NCBI RefSeq assembly: GCF_910592395.1
Contig: NC_088318.1
Location: 1-62,000 of the forward strand
DNA: 62,000 bases
Source of the DNA: Lineus longissimus
Taxonomy: Eukaryota; Nemertea; Pilidiophora; Heteronemertea; Lineidae
Reading direction: 5' to 3'
Shown: one piece after another, positions 10,741 to 20,497 of the stretch
Layout: the number at the start of each line of letters is the position of its first letter
Position numbering within the stretch: position 1 is the first letter of the stretch
Program-made: the position numbers and the translations under genes
Notes under the pieces: model-generated
Told to the model about the DNA's origin: nothing
Database searches by the model: none
What the model saw: only the letters and a program-made list of their open reading frames with translations

Positions 10741-10975
10741 GGGTCAGAGAATTCTCTGAGTCTGCATCGCACAAGGACTGTATATGGCAACCGCAGTTTT
10801 TCTATCTGTGGTTCAAAACTATGGCGTTACCATGTTCATTGTGAACAAAAACTCACTTTCAAGGCAGATTTGAAGACCTTTCTATTCCAACGGGTCCATG
10901 AAGTGGTGACGCCTTGAGCGTGGTATACCACGGAAAGGCGTCGTAGAAACATGTTTTATTTTATTTTATTATATC
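10735..10975 (+). pseudogene. 3' end of a non-LTR retrotransposon (LINE), ORF2 C-terminus
   Basis: The frame starting at 10741 reads through to TGA at 10915-10917 and contains HRTRTVYGNRSFSICGSKLW, then FKADLKTFLFQR. This is the recognisable C-terminal signature of CR1/L2/Jockey-type reverse transcriptases (R-T-x-x-YG-R-F-S ... LW ... FK--LKT-LF). The segment between LW and FK is shorter than usual and lacks the normal NSLP-type motif, so the fragment is internally decayed. It is followed by an A/T tail of TTTTA units (10951-10980). The catalytic reverse transcriptase domain is absent, so the copy is dead. Confidence 0.7.
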
Positions 10976-11814
10976 ATTTTATCTTGGTGGATGATTGGCT
11001 AAAAATATTTTCATTGTGAAGTGTATGTTAAAATTTGCTACTAGAACATCCCTTTCAATGTCGACATTGGCGAAATAATGTGCACTTTTCTGTCGGATCG
11101 TACGCCTCATGTACTGCCTCAGAAAACAAAGAAAAAGCGTGATAATGCGGGCACTGCAGCCTGAAAACTTACTTGATGATATGTTTCTATAATTTGGAAT
11201 GGGCTTTCTAGACATACAGGCATATAGACGAAGAGACCACAGGTACCGAGCGTTACCTACAAAAGCCGTCAAAAGGCACGAGGGACAACCCTACCTATTT
11301 TGACATTTAGGGTGAAAAAGGCAGACACCAAGGTTTTTGCCCACTTGGTTGCCATGCTGCAATGTGCCTGGCCTCGTCCTAGACGCACATCGATTGTAAT
11401 AACAAAATCCTTCAAGATATTAACCCTTTACTCAGAAATATCAGTTTTTCAATTGTTGTCGGTAGAAATAACTTGCATGCACAGATTCGTAATTTGCCGC
11501 CCTCTCCGCTGGTTCTGCAAGACATATTCCGAACCTGTGTCAAAGCACAATATCTCAAAATAAGTTGATACAAGCATACGAGTCATTTAGAGGTCAAGTT
11601 CTTGAATGAAATTTAGCCGTAAAGCGAGGGTAAAGACTCCGTCTGACTAATTGTTCAGCGCTGCTAGTGTAAGAATGCAGCTCCGTCTGTTTCCTCCCAG
11701 ATTACCTCCATCGTATTTACACTATACAAAATAGGAGACGTGTTCAAACTTACAAATACATTAGAAAGGGTTGTCAATATTGCATTGTGAAATCAAGAAG
11801 GCCAAGAAAGGAAT
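10976..11814. other. No gene seen
   Basis: Downstream of the LINE tail and downstream (minus sense) of the terminal exon. It could hold the 3' UTR of that exon, but no AATAAA was found on the minus strand in the part examined. Short open frames at 10979-11272 (minus) and 11300-11563 (plus) show no recognisable domain. Confidence 0.4.
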
Positions 11815-12150
11815 TTACAAAGCCCTGTACAGTCTGTTCCTGCTTTGATATCCAGATCCGGAAGTGACACTTGCAGAGGAAGTAACCTCTGACCTCTGTT
11901 TAGTACTTCCTCCAGTCGGCGTGGAATCTTTTTGCTTTAGAGCCTGGTGCTTTACAAGATGGGCCAGCCGATTCAGGTTTACATAAGCATGCGCATAGTA
12001 GACCTCGGCTTGTTGTCTTGACGCGTGGCCCTTTGCCGCCATTTTCACATCGTATGCTGTTGTTGAATGGTGAACATCTGTAGACAACGGGAACGAGGCT
12101 GGCGCCGCCTCGTTTTGAAACCTCGCCAAGACCGCCAAGATCTGACCAGT
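11815..12150 (-). CDS. Candidate terminal exon of a spliced gene
   Basis: A splice acceptor with a long pyrimidine tract (TTTTTTCGTTTCAG) ends at 12151 on the minus strand. The following frame stays open for 111 codons to TAA at 11815-11817. The protein begins TGQILAVLARFQNEAAPASF, has a basic middle with AEVYYAHAYVNLNRL, and ends in a Ser/Thr-rich tail finishing GYQSRNRLYRAL. No domain is recognised. A second frame over the same bases is open to about 11900 and contains Cys residues spaced a little like an EGF module, so the coding frame is not proven. It could be the 3' end of the same gene as the exons at 13968-14068, 16772 and 18825, but the phases cannot be joined with confidence. Confidence 0.4.
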   Translation of the reverse strand, partial: TGQILAVLARFQNEAAPASFPLSTDVHHSTTAYDVKMAAKGHASRQQAEVYYAHAYVNLNRLAHLVKHQALKQKDSTPTGGSTKQRSEVTSSASVTSGSGYQSRNRLYRAL

Positions 12151-12354
12151 CTGAAACGAAAAAACCCAAAAATACATCAATCGATATTCAATGCAGTCGA
12201 GATTTGGCTAGTTCGTGCGATAGCTTTTACAAATGATGCCGCCTCTGAGAAGATGGAAGACTATTCTGAATGAGTCACTAACAATCAAAAACACAATGCT
12301 TTTCGTCACTTTATCTCTAGAATGTTAAAGGGATCACGTTCCTCTCGTGTTTGT

Positions 12355-12925
12355 TGACGCTAGAATGGTGCTCTAGGATCAACGACTACGAGGACAACAG
12401 TCGTAAAACTAGAATAGTAGGGTGGTTTCGATCGAATACGGTCAGCCTGACGACTACGGATAGCGTCTATCACGTCATGATTTCTTGCACACTAGTGCTC
12501 TCGGATCATGACTACTATGATGACAACAGTCGTAAAGCTAGAATGGTGCTCTAGGATCAACGACTATGAGGACAACAGTCGTGAAGCTAGAATGGTGCTC
12601 TAGGATCAACGACTATGAGGACAACAGTCGTGAAGCTAGAATGGTGCTCTAGGATCAACGACTATGAGGACAACAGTCGTGAAGCTAGAATGGTGCTCTA
12701 GGATCAACGACTATGAGGACAACAGTCGTGAAGCTAGAATGGTGCTCTAGGATCAACGTCTATGATGACAACAGTCGCAAAGCTAGAATGGTGCTCTAGG
12801 ATCAACGACTATGAGGACAACAGTCGTAAAGCTAGAATGGTGCTCTAGGATCAACGACTATGAGGACAACAGTCGTAAAGCTAGAATGACGCTCTAGGAT
12901 CAACGACTATGAGGACAACAGTCGT
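12355..12925 (+). repeat. 49-bp minisatellite
   Basis: GAATGGTGCTCTAGGATCAA recurs at 48-50 bp spacing (12547, 12595, 12644, 12693, 12741, 12791, 12839). One diverged early unit lies at 12362-12410, and a ~100-bp diverged block precedes the regular array. Each unit contains a short inverted repeat, ACGACT and AGTCGT around 11 bases. Confidence 0.92.
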
Positions 12926-13427
12926 TGGTGTTCCTGTTATCAAATAAGCCTGATGGCTCGAAGTCATAATGATATATCAATTTCTGGCCGAACAAGGCTG
13001 TAGGTGGAGCTAGTTAGCCTGTACGTGAGCGCTTACCTGGTCAAAGGATGAGACAGTTCTCCCTTGGGCGCCTCATCAGGCGAGAGGCCATGTCTAGAAG
13101 AAATTCAATTCTCGGCAGGAATAACGATTCGTGGATATTTTGAAATCAGGCGACGTTTCCATACAGATACAAAATGCCTGCGGCAATTGCAATCTTCATA
13201 ATGCTCGTCTTCCGTCCATAACTATCTATCAGATTAGTTTGAGAATTGCACATCTTATTAATATAGCGTAGGACTGTAGGCCCAATGCCGCCTTCCTCTC
13301 AGTCAGAGCCCAGCCCACAGCAGGTAATTCCCTTCGTCAAACGCAAATCAAGGATGGGGGTTTGACCACCCACCGACTGTGCAACTAAATTTTATTGCAT
13401 TAAGTAGTGTTAGATATTGGTTTCGTG
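12926..13427. other. No gene seen
   Basis: Spacer right of the 49-bp array. It has no open frame above 60 codons and no visible repeat. Confidence 0.5.
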
Positions 13428-13746
13428 AAGATACTCCAAAACCTCGAATGCAATGAATGCCGCTCCGCCTCCAATCATTACAAGAAGGAGGGATTCTAAA
13501 CTAAAGAAACGACACAATGGGTCTCTTTTATTAGAAGAAATGGGCCTACTATAACCAGTGACCTTGATTTCGTTTCACTGTCAATGTCAGCCAAGATCAG
13601 AGCGTGATTATAACACATGCGACTCCATTGGCCCATCCATTGATAAAATAATAGTACCCGACTTATTGGCCCATCCCCATTCAAAACTATTGTAATGATT
13701 GGGGGCGGAGCCTCAGACCTTGTATTCGAGGTTTTAGAGTATCTTC
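13428..13746. mobile_element. MITE-like element with ~55-bp inverted ends
   Basis: GAAGATACTCCAAAACCTCG at 13428 is mirrored by the reverse complement of 13691-13746, and the similarity continues to CCAATCATTACA. The arms are about 80% alike by eye and enclose about 208 bp. The internal 90-codon minus frame reads out of the arm and is not a gene. No target duplication was identified. Confidence 0.6.
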
Positions 13747-13967
13747 TTATTCTATATAACCTCCCCAACTGGCTTATTTCATACTCCTTTGAAGGGTCTT
13801 CAAGATCTTCTTAATGCCAAATCAGCTTGTCGTAACTTATCATATTATATAGGTGAGCATCTTTAGAACCTGTTAGCATGATTGATACCAATGATTTAGG
13901 GCATTGATCATAAAGTGAGGTGATCAGTGACCGGCAGCGATACCGAATGGCCAGACAAATAACCTAC

Positions 13968-14068
13968 CTGTGTCGCTCATCGAACAAAGAATGAATTGAT
14001 TTTCAGTTATCTGCTGTTTACTGCGAACATAGTGAGTGCCAAATGATAGCCACCAGCTATTAATGTAG
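13968..14068 (-). CDS. Weak candidate internal exon
   Basis: Minus strand: an acceptor-like CCCTTTTCCAATTATATTAG precedes 14068, and a good donor (GACACAG|GTAGGT) follows at 13968. The 101-bp segment is open as YINSWWLSFGTHYV... ending CSMSDT. The phase (2 in, 1 out) is not matched to a neighbouring candidate. No domain is recognised. Confidence 0.2.
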
Positions 14069-14442
14069 CTAATAATATAATTGGAAAAGGGCGTGACTGT
14101 ACAGTTATCATGCATAAACTTTCAAACGAATGTTCCAGATGATTTTTTCTATTCATGAAAATGCCAGCGAGCGAATCGCCTTGCGAGATCCCGCCGAATA
14201 ATGGGATATCAATACAACAAATAGGAATAATTTTAGGTCATTTGTTTGCGTTTTGGTAAATCAGATATTGTCGTTTGTGTTCTTGTCAGTATTCATCATT
14301 CTGTACCGACTGTACTGATTGAATAAGTGTGAGAAGTGATATCATGATCAAATTAGGAAATAGTTCATTTTATTGTCCAGCGAGATAAAAGTTTGTGTTT
14401 TTCAACCGAAGGTGGCTTAGTGGGATGGATTGGTTTCAAGAG

Positions 14443-15822
14443 CCAATGGAACCCGCTGAATGGGAAAGATTGCTGATGGCCGTTACAGCCGATGGAACCC
14501 CCTGAATGGGAAAGATTGCTGATGGCCGTTACAGCCGATGGAACCCGCTGAATGGGAAAGATTGCTGATGGCCGTTACAGCAGATGGAACCCGCTGAATG
14601 GGAAAGGTTGCTGATGGCCGTTACAGCCGATGGAACCCGCTGAATGGGAAAGATTGCTGATGGCCGTTACAGCCGATGGAACCCGCTGAATGGGAAAGAT
14701 TGCCGATCGCCGTTACAGCCGATGGAACCCGCTGAATGGGAAAGATTGCTGATGGCCGTTACAGCCGATGGAACCCGCTGAATGGGAAAGATTGCCGATC
14801 GCCGTTACAGCCGATGGAACCCGCTGAATGGGAAAGATTGCTGATGGCCGTTACAGCAGATGGAACCCGCTGAATGGGAAAGATTGTCGATGGCCGTTAC
14901 AGCCGATGGAACCCGCTGAATGGGAAAGATTGCCGATCGCCGTTACAGCCGATGGAACCCGCTGAATGGGAAAGATTGCTGATGGCCGTTACAGCAGATG
15001 GAACCCGCTGAATGGGAAAGATTGTCGATGGCCGTTACAGCCGATGGAACCCGCTGAATGGGAAAGATTGTCGATGGCCGTTACAGCCGATGGAACCCGC
15101 TGAATGGGAAAGATTGCCGATGGCCGTTACAGCCCATGGAACCCGCTGAATGGGAAAGATTGCCGATGGCCGTTACAGCCGATGGAACCCCCTGAATGGG
15201 AAAGATTGCCAATGGTTGTTACAGCCGATGGAACCCGCTGAATGGGAAAGATTGCTGATGGCCGTTACAGCCGATGGGACCCGCTGAATGGGAAAGATTG
15301 CTGATGGCCGTTACAGCCGATGGAACCCGCTGAATGGGAAAGGTTGCTGATGGCCGTTACAGACGATGGAACCCGCTGAATGGGAAAGATTGCTGATGGC
15401 TGTTACAGCCGATGGAACCCGCTGAATGGGAAAGATTGCCGATGGCCGTTACAGCCGATGGAACCCGCTGAATGGGAAAGATTGCTGATGGCCGTTACAG
15501 CCGATGGAACCCGCTGAATGGGAAAGATTACTGATGGCCGTTACAGCCGATGGAACCCGCTGAATGGGAAAGATTGCTGATCGCCGTTACAGCCGATGGA
15601 ATCCGCTGAATGGGAAAGATTGCCGATGGCCGTTACAGCCGATGGAACCCGCTGAATGGGAAAGATTGCTGAAGGCCGTTACAGCCGATGGAACCCGCTG
15701 AATGGGAAAGATTGCTGATGGCCGTTACAGCCGATGGAACCCGCTGAATGGGAACGATTGCTGATGGCCGGTACAGCAGATGGAACCCGCTGAATGGGAA
15801 AGATTGCTGATGGCCGTTACAG
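14443..15822 (+). repeat. 46-bp minisatellite, 30 units
   Basis: The unit runs CCGATGGAACCCGCTGAATG GGAAAGATTG CTGATGGCCG TTACAG. The first start (14443) and the last (15777) are exactly 29 x 46 bp apart, so no net indel has accumulated. Variation is by substitution at a few sites (CTGATGG/CCGATCG/TCGATGG; CCGATGG/CAGATGG). The register shifts through all three codon frames from unit to unit, so it is not coding. Confidence 0.95.
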
Positions 15823-16771
15823 CCTGCAGTTGCACCTCTTATTTTGTTCATCGTAATTTGGAAAATAATATTTCTAATAGGTTCTTTGTTATACTTTATG
15901 TAAACCGAATAGCTGCTGGGTGCACTGCGCAGCTAGGCTAACCTAACTGGAGCCCATCCCTAAATGATTGTTTTGCCTAATCGTCTCCACCTCCCCAGAG
16001 ACCAAAGTTAATTTCAATGAAAGCGTTGCATCAAGTTAATAAACTAGCTGCAGCACGGAACCATTAAAAACCATGCAACACACTCCCGTAGTCTTAGCTT
16101 TTAACTTCACAAATTACTTCAAGCAACGTTATTATCGGCTTGGGATGTTGGATGACTTCATTCAATATCTGTCACAGTCGACGGAGAGCCTTAGTGGTTT
16201 AGAACCATTCGCTGGCGCTAATGGTTTTACTAATTAGATGATTATAGTGCATTGAAGGTGTTAACTAATAAATGATGTATTAACAAGTTGCTTCAGAAGG
16301 AGTAGCAGTTCAACGAGCCGCCTTTTCTATATGATAAAGTAGGTCATTTTCATTGACAAATACGATTCCTTTTTCTGCGAGGATATTTAGTTAGGGAGGC
16401 TAGTCAAAGAGCTCAACAATTTCAACTGTATCCTATTGTCGGTTCTGCTGGTCATAACTGAAGGAGCGGTAACAATTTGATCATAATCTAAGCTTCAAAC
16501 ACCACTCGGAGTGCGAGTGTTAAAATGACATCACCTCAAGTGAAGAGACCGGATACTGAGCAGCTGCACATTGGAGCATGATACACAGTTTTAAATGGAA
16601 CCCAAAGCCAAAGAGTCTTAGCCGCGCTAGCTGGTCACAATCACTACGTTGTTCCACATCCAAAACGGATATGGTATTCTAAGAATATAAACGTTGTTTT
16701 CTTCAATTACGGTTATTTCCAATAGGCATGCTACCATTCCTTTCTGTAGTTGGTGGCGTCTTGGGTCTTAC
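15823..16771. other. No gene seen
   Basis: Would be intron if the minus-strand exon candidates on either side belong to one gene. It has no open frame above 60 codons and no evident repeat. Confidence 0.45.
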
Positions 16772-17030
16772 CTGGAACATGATAAAACGTGGGCCCATCG
16801 ACTGAGTGACCTACAATAATGCATGTAGATTTCACAGGTGTCCAAGACGCAAACATTGTCCAATAATTCTCATGAGTTAAGTCTTGCAACTCTGAGCCAT
16901 GAAGCGTAGACGACGCCGCTGTAACTGAGCCGTTTTTGATATTTATCAAATGCCTCATTACAAATAATAAGCTGGCCCTTGTAATAGTTTTACTCCCTTT
17001 GTTAGCTGGCTTAAGCCACGGAATGCTGTC
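16772..17030 (-). CDS. Candidate internal exon, extracellular-like
   Basis: A strong donor (CATGTTCCAG|GTAAGA) fixes the 3' edge at 16772 on the minus strand. The frame ending there is open back to a TAA near 17035 and reads in part NGSVTAASSTLHGSELQDLT, then ENYWTMFASW, then CIIVGHSVDGPTFYHVPG. The 5' edge is not settled: AG sites give starts near 17029, 17022, 16989 and 16915, none with a good pyrimidine tract. The SVTAASS...W pattern faintly recalls discoidin/F5-8C-type lectin folds; this is only a hint. It lies between the signal-peptide exon and the terminal exon, on the same strand. Confidence 0.35.
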
Positions 17031-17044
17031 TTTGCTTAGTTATC

Positions 17045-18122
17045 TCAGCATGTGTGTGAGGGACGTGAATCGAGAGACCGATGATAGCTAGGTGGTCGAT
17101 CGCTCCAGTCAACGTTTATAGCTACAATCCAACCTTGACTCAGGAATAAGCGGAGGAGCAGTGACTGGGACGAGGCTGGAGAGGAAATTGATAATTCAGG
17201 AGACGGAAAGATCATTATCCATGCAACACAGGTCTTTGTTGAAACTAAAGAGCATTTATAACAATTTCGGCAATAGTGTCGCACAAATTCGGACATCAGT
17301 GAATTAAGAATCGCACTGCCAGCGAGTTTGTTTCAGCTTGGCAGCGGAAATAGAACCAAGGAATCGCCATACTAGCGCATGCGTTGTCCACCACAGGAAC
17401 AATAGCATTGGCCATTACAAGCAAGCTGTCGGCTGCCAAGTCACCTTCCACTCCACAGTTGTGGCTCCTATCATTCAATTGTAAACTGGATCATATGAAC
17501 ATCTTCATTGAGGGCATATTACCGTCATTTCCTTCATTTTAACCTTAGATAAGCAATATTAACTTCAAATAAAGGAGTCGACTTCGATGCACTAAATGTC
17601 ATTAACTTGGTATTATTTAGTTAACAATTGCAGCGAGCAATTCTAGTGCTAGCTAATGATGCGAGAGACTGTATGCCGGGGATACGAATGATGGAACTTT
17701 CCTAACGTTTTCTGATTGACAATATTAGCTGTGAACAAATATGTATAAAGATATTCCTTCAAGACCCTAAGGCTGTCTCTATCTGACTCTAGCCTTTCTT
17801 TTTTAGCTTTGTTCCTGCACAGTTACTTTGCAAATGTTGAAGAGTACCAAGTCGAGGGGCTTTAACCAGGAATAGAAAAACACACACAGTGATAATGAAC
17901 TGCGAGTCAGTCTGTGAAATCTCTTTCAACATTAGTATCAAATTTAAAAGTAGTGAATGTAGAATATGGGGAGTCGAGCCCATCCTTGAGCGGATCGACG
18001 TCGTTGATTATCATTGACGCATGGCTAATATAGATACGGGGCGGGGGGGGGGGGGCAATTATTCCAATTATTTCATTGGAACAAGTGTCCATGGGTGTTC
18101 TTCATACCTTGTGATATTTAAC
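17045..18122. other. No assignable gene; several minus-strand open frames
   Basis: Minus frames at 17045-17296, 17296-17478 and 17789-18092 (60-83 codons) show no recognised domain and no clear paired splice sites. A run of about 13 G lies at 18040-18055. Confidence 0.4.
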
Positions 18123-18125
18123 GAG

Positions 18126-18772
18126 GTAACGTCGGCCCCGGCGAGCGGTCTTCATGCCCTATGATCCCACTGAGCGAGGTAACGTCGGCCCGAGCGGTCT
18201 TCATGCCCTATGATCCCACTGAGCGAGGTATACGTCGGCCCGAGCGGTCTTCATACCCTATGATCCCACTGAGCGAGGTAACGTCGGCCCGAGCGGTCTT
18301 CATGCCCTATGATCCCACTGAGCGAGGTAACGTCGGCCCGAGCGGTCTTCATACCCTATGATCCCACTGAGCGAGGTATACGTCGGCCCGAGCGGTCTTC
18401 ATACCCTATGATCCCACTGAGCGAGGTATACGTCGGCCCGAGCGGTCTTCATGCCCTATGATCCCACTGAGCGAGGTAACGTCGGCCCGAGCGGTCTTCA
18501 TACCCTATGATCCCACTGAGCGAGGTATACGTCGGCCCGAGCGGTCCTCATGCCCTATGATCCCACTGAGCGAGGTAACGTCGGCCCGAGCGGTCTTCAT
18601 ACCCTATGATCCCACTGAGCGAGGTAACGTCGGCCCGAGCGGTCTTCATGCCCTATGATCCCACTGAGCGAGGTAACGTCGGCCCGAGCGGTCTTCATGC
18701 CCTATGATCCCACTGAGCGAGGTAACGTCGGCCCGAGCGGTCTTCATACCCTATGATCCCACTGAGCGAGGA
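18126..18772 (+). repeat. 49/50-bp minisatellite, about 13 units
   Basis: The unit GTAACGTCGGCCCGAGCGGT + CTTCATGCCCTATGATCCCA + CTGAGCGAG occurs in a 49-bp form (GTAACG) and a 50-bp form (GTATACG), intermixed. The array would lie inside the intron following the signal-peptide exon on the minus strand. Confidence 0.95.
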
Positions 18773-18824
18773 ACCAATATAATCAGTGTTGGTTGCTGCC
18801 TGAAAAGTAACTTTGTAATCTCAC

Positions 18825-18944
18825 CTGTTAAAAGTGACTCTTCTGCTCCATTTGTGTCTTCGATTTCGGTGGAAAGTATCACTTGAGCAGCGACAAGCAG
18901 CAGTGTGACGGCAACAAAAACTAACTTTTCGAATGGAGACATGA
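18825..18944 (-). CDS. Candidate first coding exon of a secreted or membrane protein (signal peptide)
   Basis: On the minus strand an acceptor (TTGTATTTTCAG) ends at 18945, two bases before ATG at 18942-18940. The frame runs 39 codons plus one base to a consensus donor (TTAACAG|GTGAGA) at 18825. The peptide MSPFEKLVFVAVTLLLVAAQ continues VILSTEIEDTNGAEESLLT. That is a textbook signal peptide: Lys near the start, a hydrophobic core of about 15 residues and a likely cleavage after the VILS region, followed by an acidic stretch. Matching acceptor, ATG, signal peptide and donor within 120 bp make a real exon plausible. The upstream 5' UTR exon and the next coding exon (phase 1) are not placed. 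The exon at 16772 and the terminal exon at 11815 lie on the same strand. Confidence 0.5.
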
Positions 18945-20497
18945 CTGAAAATACAAGTTAATGAAAATATGTAACTCAGTTGAATGTTTTTATTTAAGGA
19001 GGTCGGATGGGGTGCGGCATGAGTTCAGCTGACCATTACTAGTTGCTGAAAACAAACTTGCAGGATATGGTGAAACTATGACATCGTTAAAAACTGTTCT
19101 TGAATAACCTTTACACATAACACCTACGTTAAATTTGAAAGATGTTAGTCCTCGATATTCAGTTAAACGTGAAAACAGAATCCGTCAGTAGAATGGAACA
19201 AATTCTCTTCCGAACCGAAGAATTTGTCACAGCTGCATATACTAAATGTCGACTTGTAGTTTTAGTTTTAGTGTGAAACATTGAGTGTAAGTGCTAGATT
19301 CATGAAATGTTAGGACAATACCCAAATTATCCATATCTAACAATGTATTCCATATCAACCAAATATTGATAGGCTGTAATTCTATAAAATGAGGACGTTT
19401 TTTTATGGCCACCCGATGTATAATATCGTAGCATTATATTTCGTTTTAGAAGAAGAGGTCCAATCGTGCTGGGGTAAACTAAGAATTTATTTTCTTAGAA
19501 TATTCAATTCCATGCTGAAGACCCCAGTGGCAGATTGTGTTGCACTTTATTCCGCCTCTTTCATGGACAATACGACAGCTTGGAAAGACATTACTATACG
19601 ATATCCTTATACTGCCATAACGACAAGTCGGGTAGAATTCGGTACAAACAATTTGAGACGGGACTGATTGAACTGACACTCGCAACAGCGCCATCTCAGT
19701 TAGTGGTTTCTGAGATACCGAGGTAGAAAAACTCTCTGATGGTCACACAACGTAGATTGCAATGAGAATAACTTAATGACATGGCAGCACTAATCGCCCT
19801 GTGCTATCTCATAAACGTATAGTATTAGTAATTGGTTCACAACTTGCACTTCTTGGAGCTATAATTCTTTCGATAAGATTCGTCGATATCCTTGTTGACA
19901 GGAAATAGCCCACCGTGATCACCACGTAGCGTATCTCACCGAAGCGACCGGTTTTTTCGGTCCTGCGCTACGGCTACTGCGACACCAAGTACGGTCAACT
20001 TGAATCACGGCTCTCCAACCGGCGTAGCTTTAAGAGCAGGTTCATGTAATCTAGACACCGCCTCAAGGATCTAATATGCTATGGTGAAATACAACAGATT
20101 CTTTGAATAAATCCTTGTTCTTCATTCCTTAAAGGCCATGTAATAAAGAACGCCTGAGTGCTTCAGGAAAAGTCCGGGATTCCAATCAAAGGTTTTCAGG
20201 GATGAACATCATACTTTTAAAAGAGCAGTTAACTATGGGGGGTCATGTTCATAGAATCCCCATGCTTAGATTATGCTAAAAGATAATGAAAATCACTGTT
20301 ATGAATTAGGACGAGAGTACATTTTTGAACTGAATACTTAAAAGCCCAATTGAAAATACATGTCTGTCATCAATCGAGAGACGGACGTCGTGCTACGTTT
20401 CCATCCATCATTCCTGAAACACTCCATTATGGCCAATATTGTCATCAAAAGGGGGAGAGTTTGTTTTTCCTTCAGCGTGGAGGCAAAATTATAGAGT
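18945..20497. other. No gene seen
   Basis: Should contain the promoter and 5' UTR exon of the signal-peptide gene if that gene is real. The open frames at 19389-19726 (both strands) overlap each other and are not recognised. A small hairpin GACCG...CGGTC is at 19949-19965. Confidence 0.4.
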
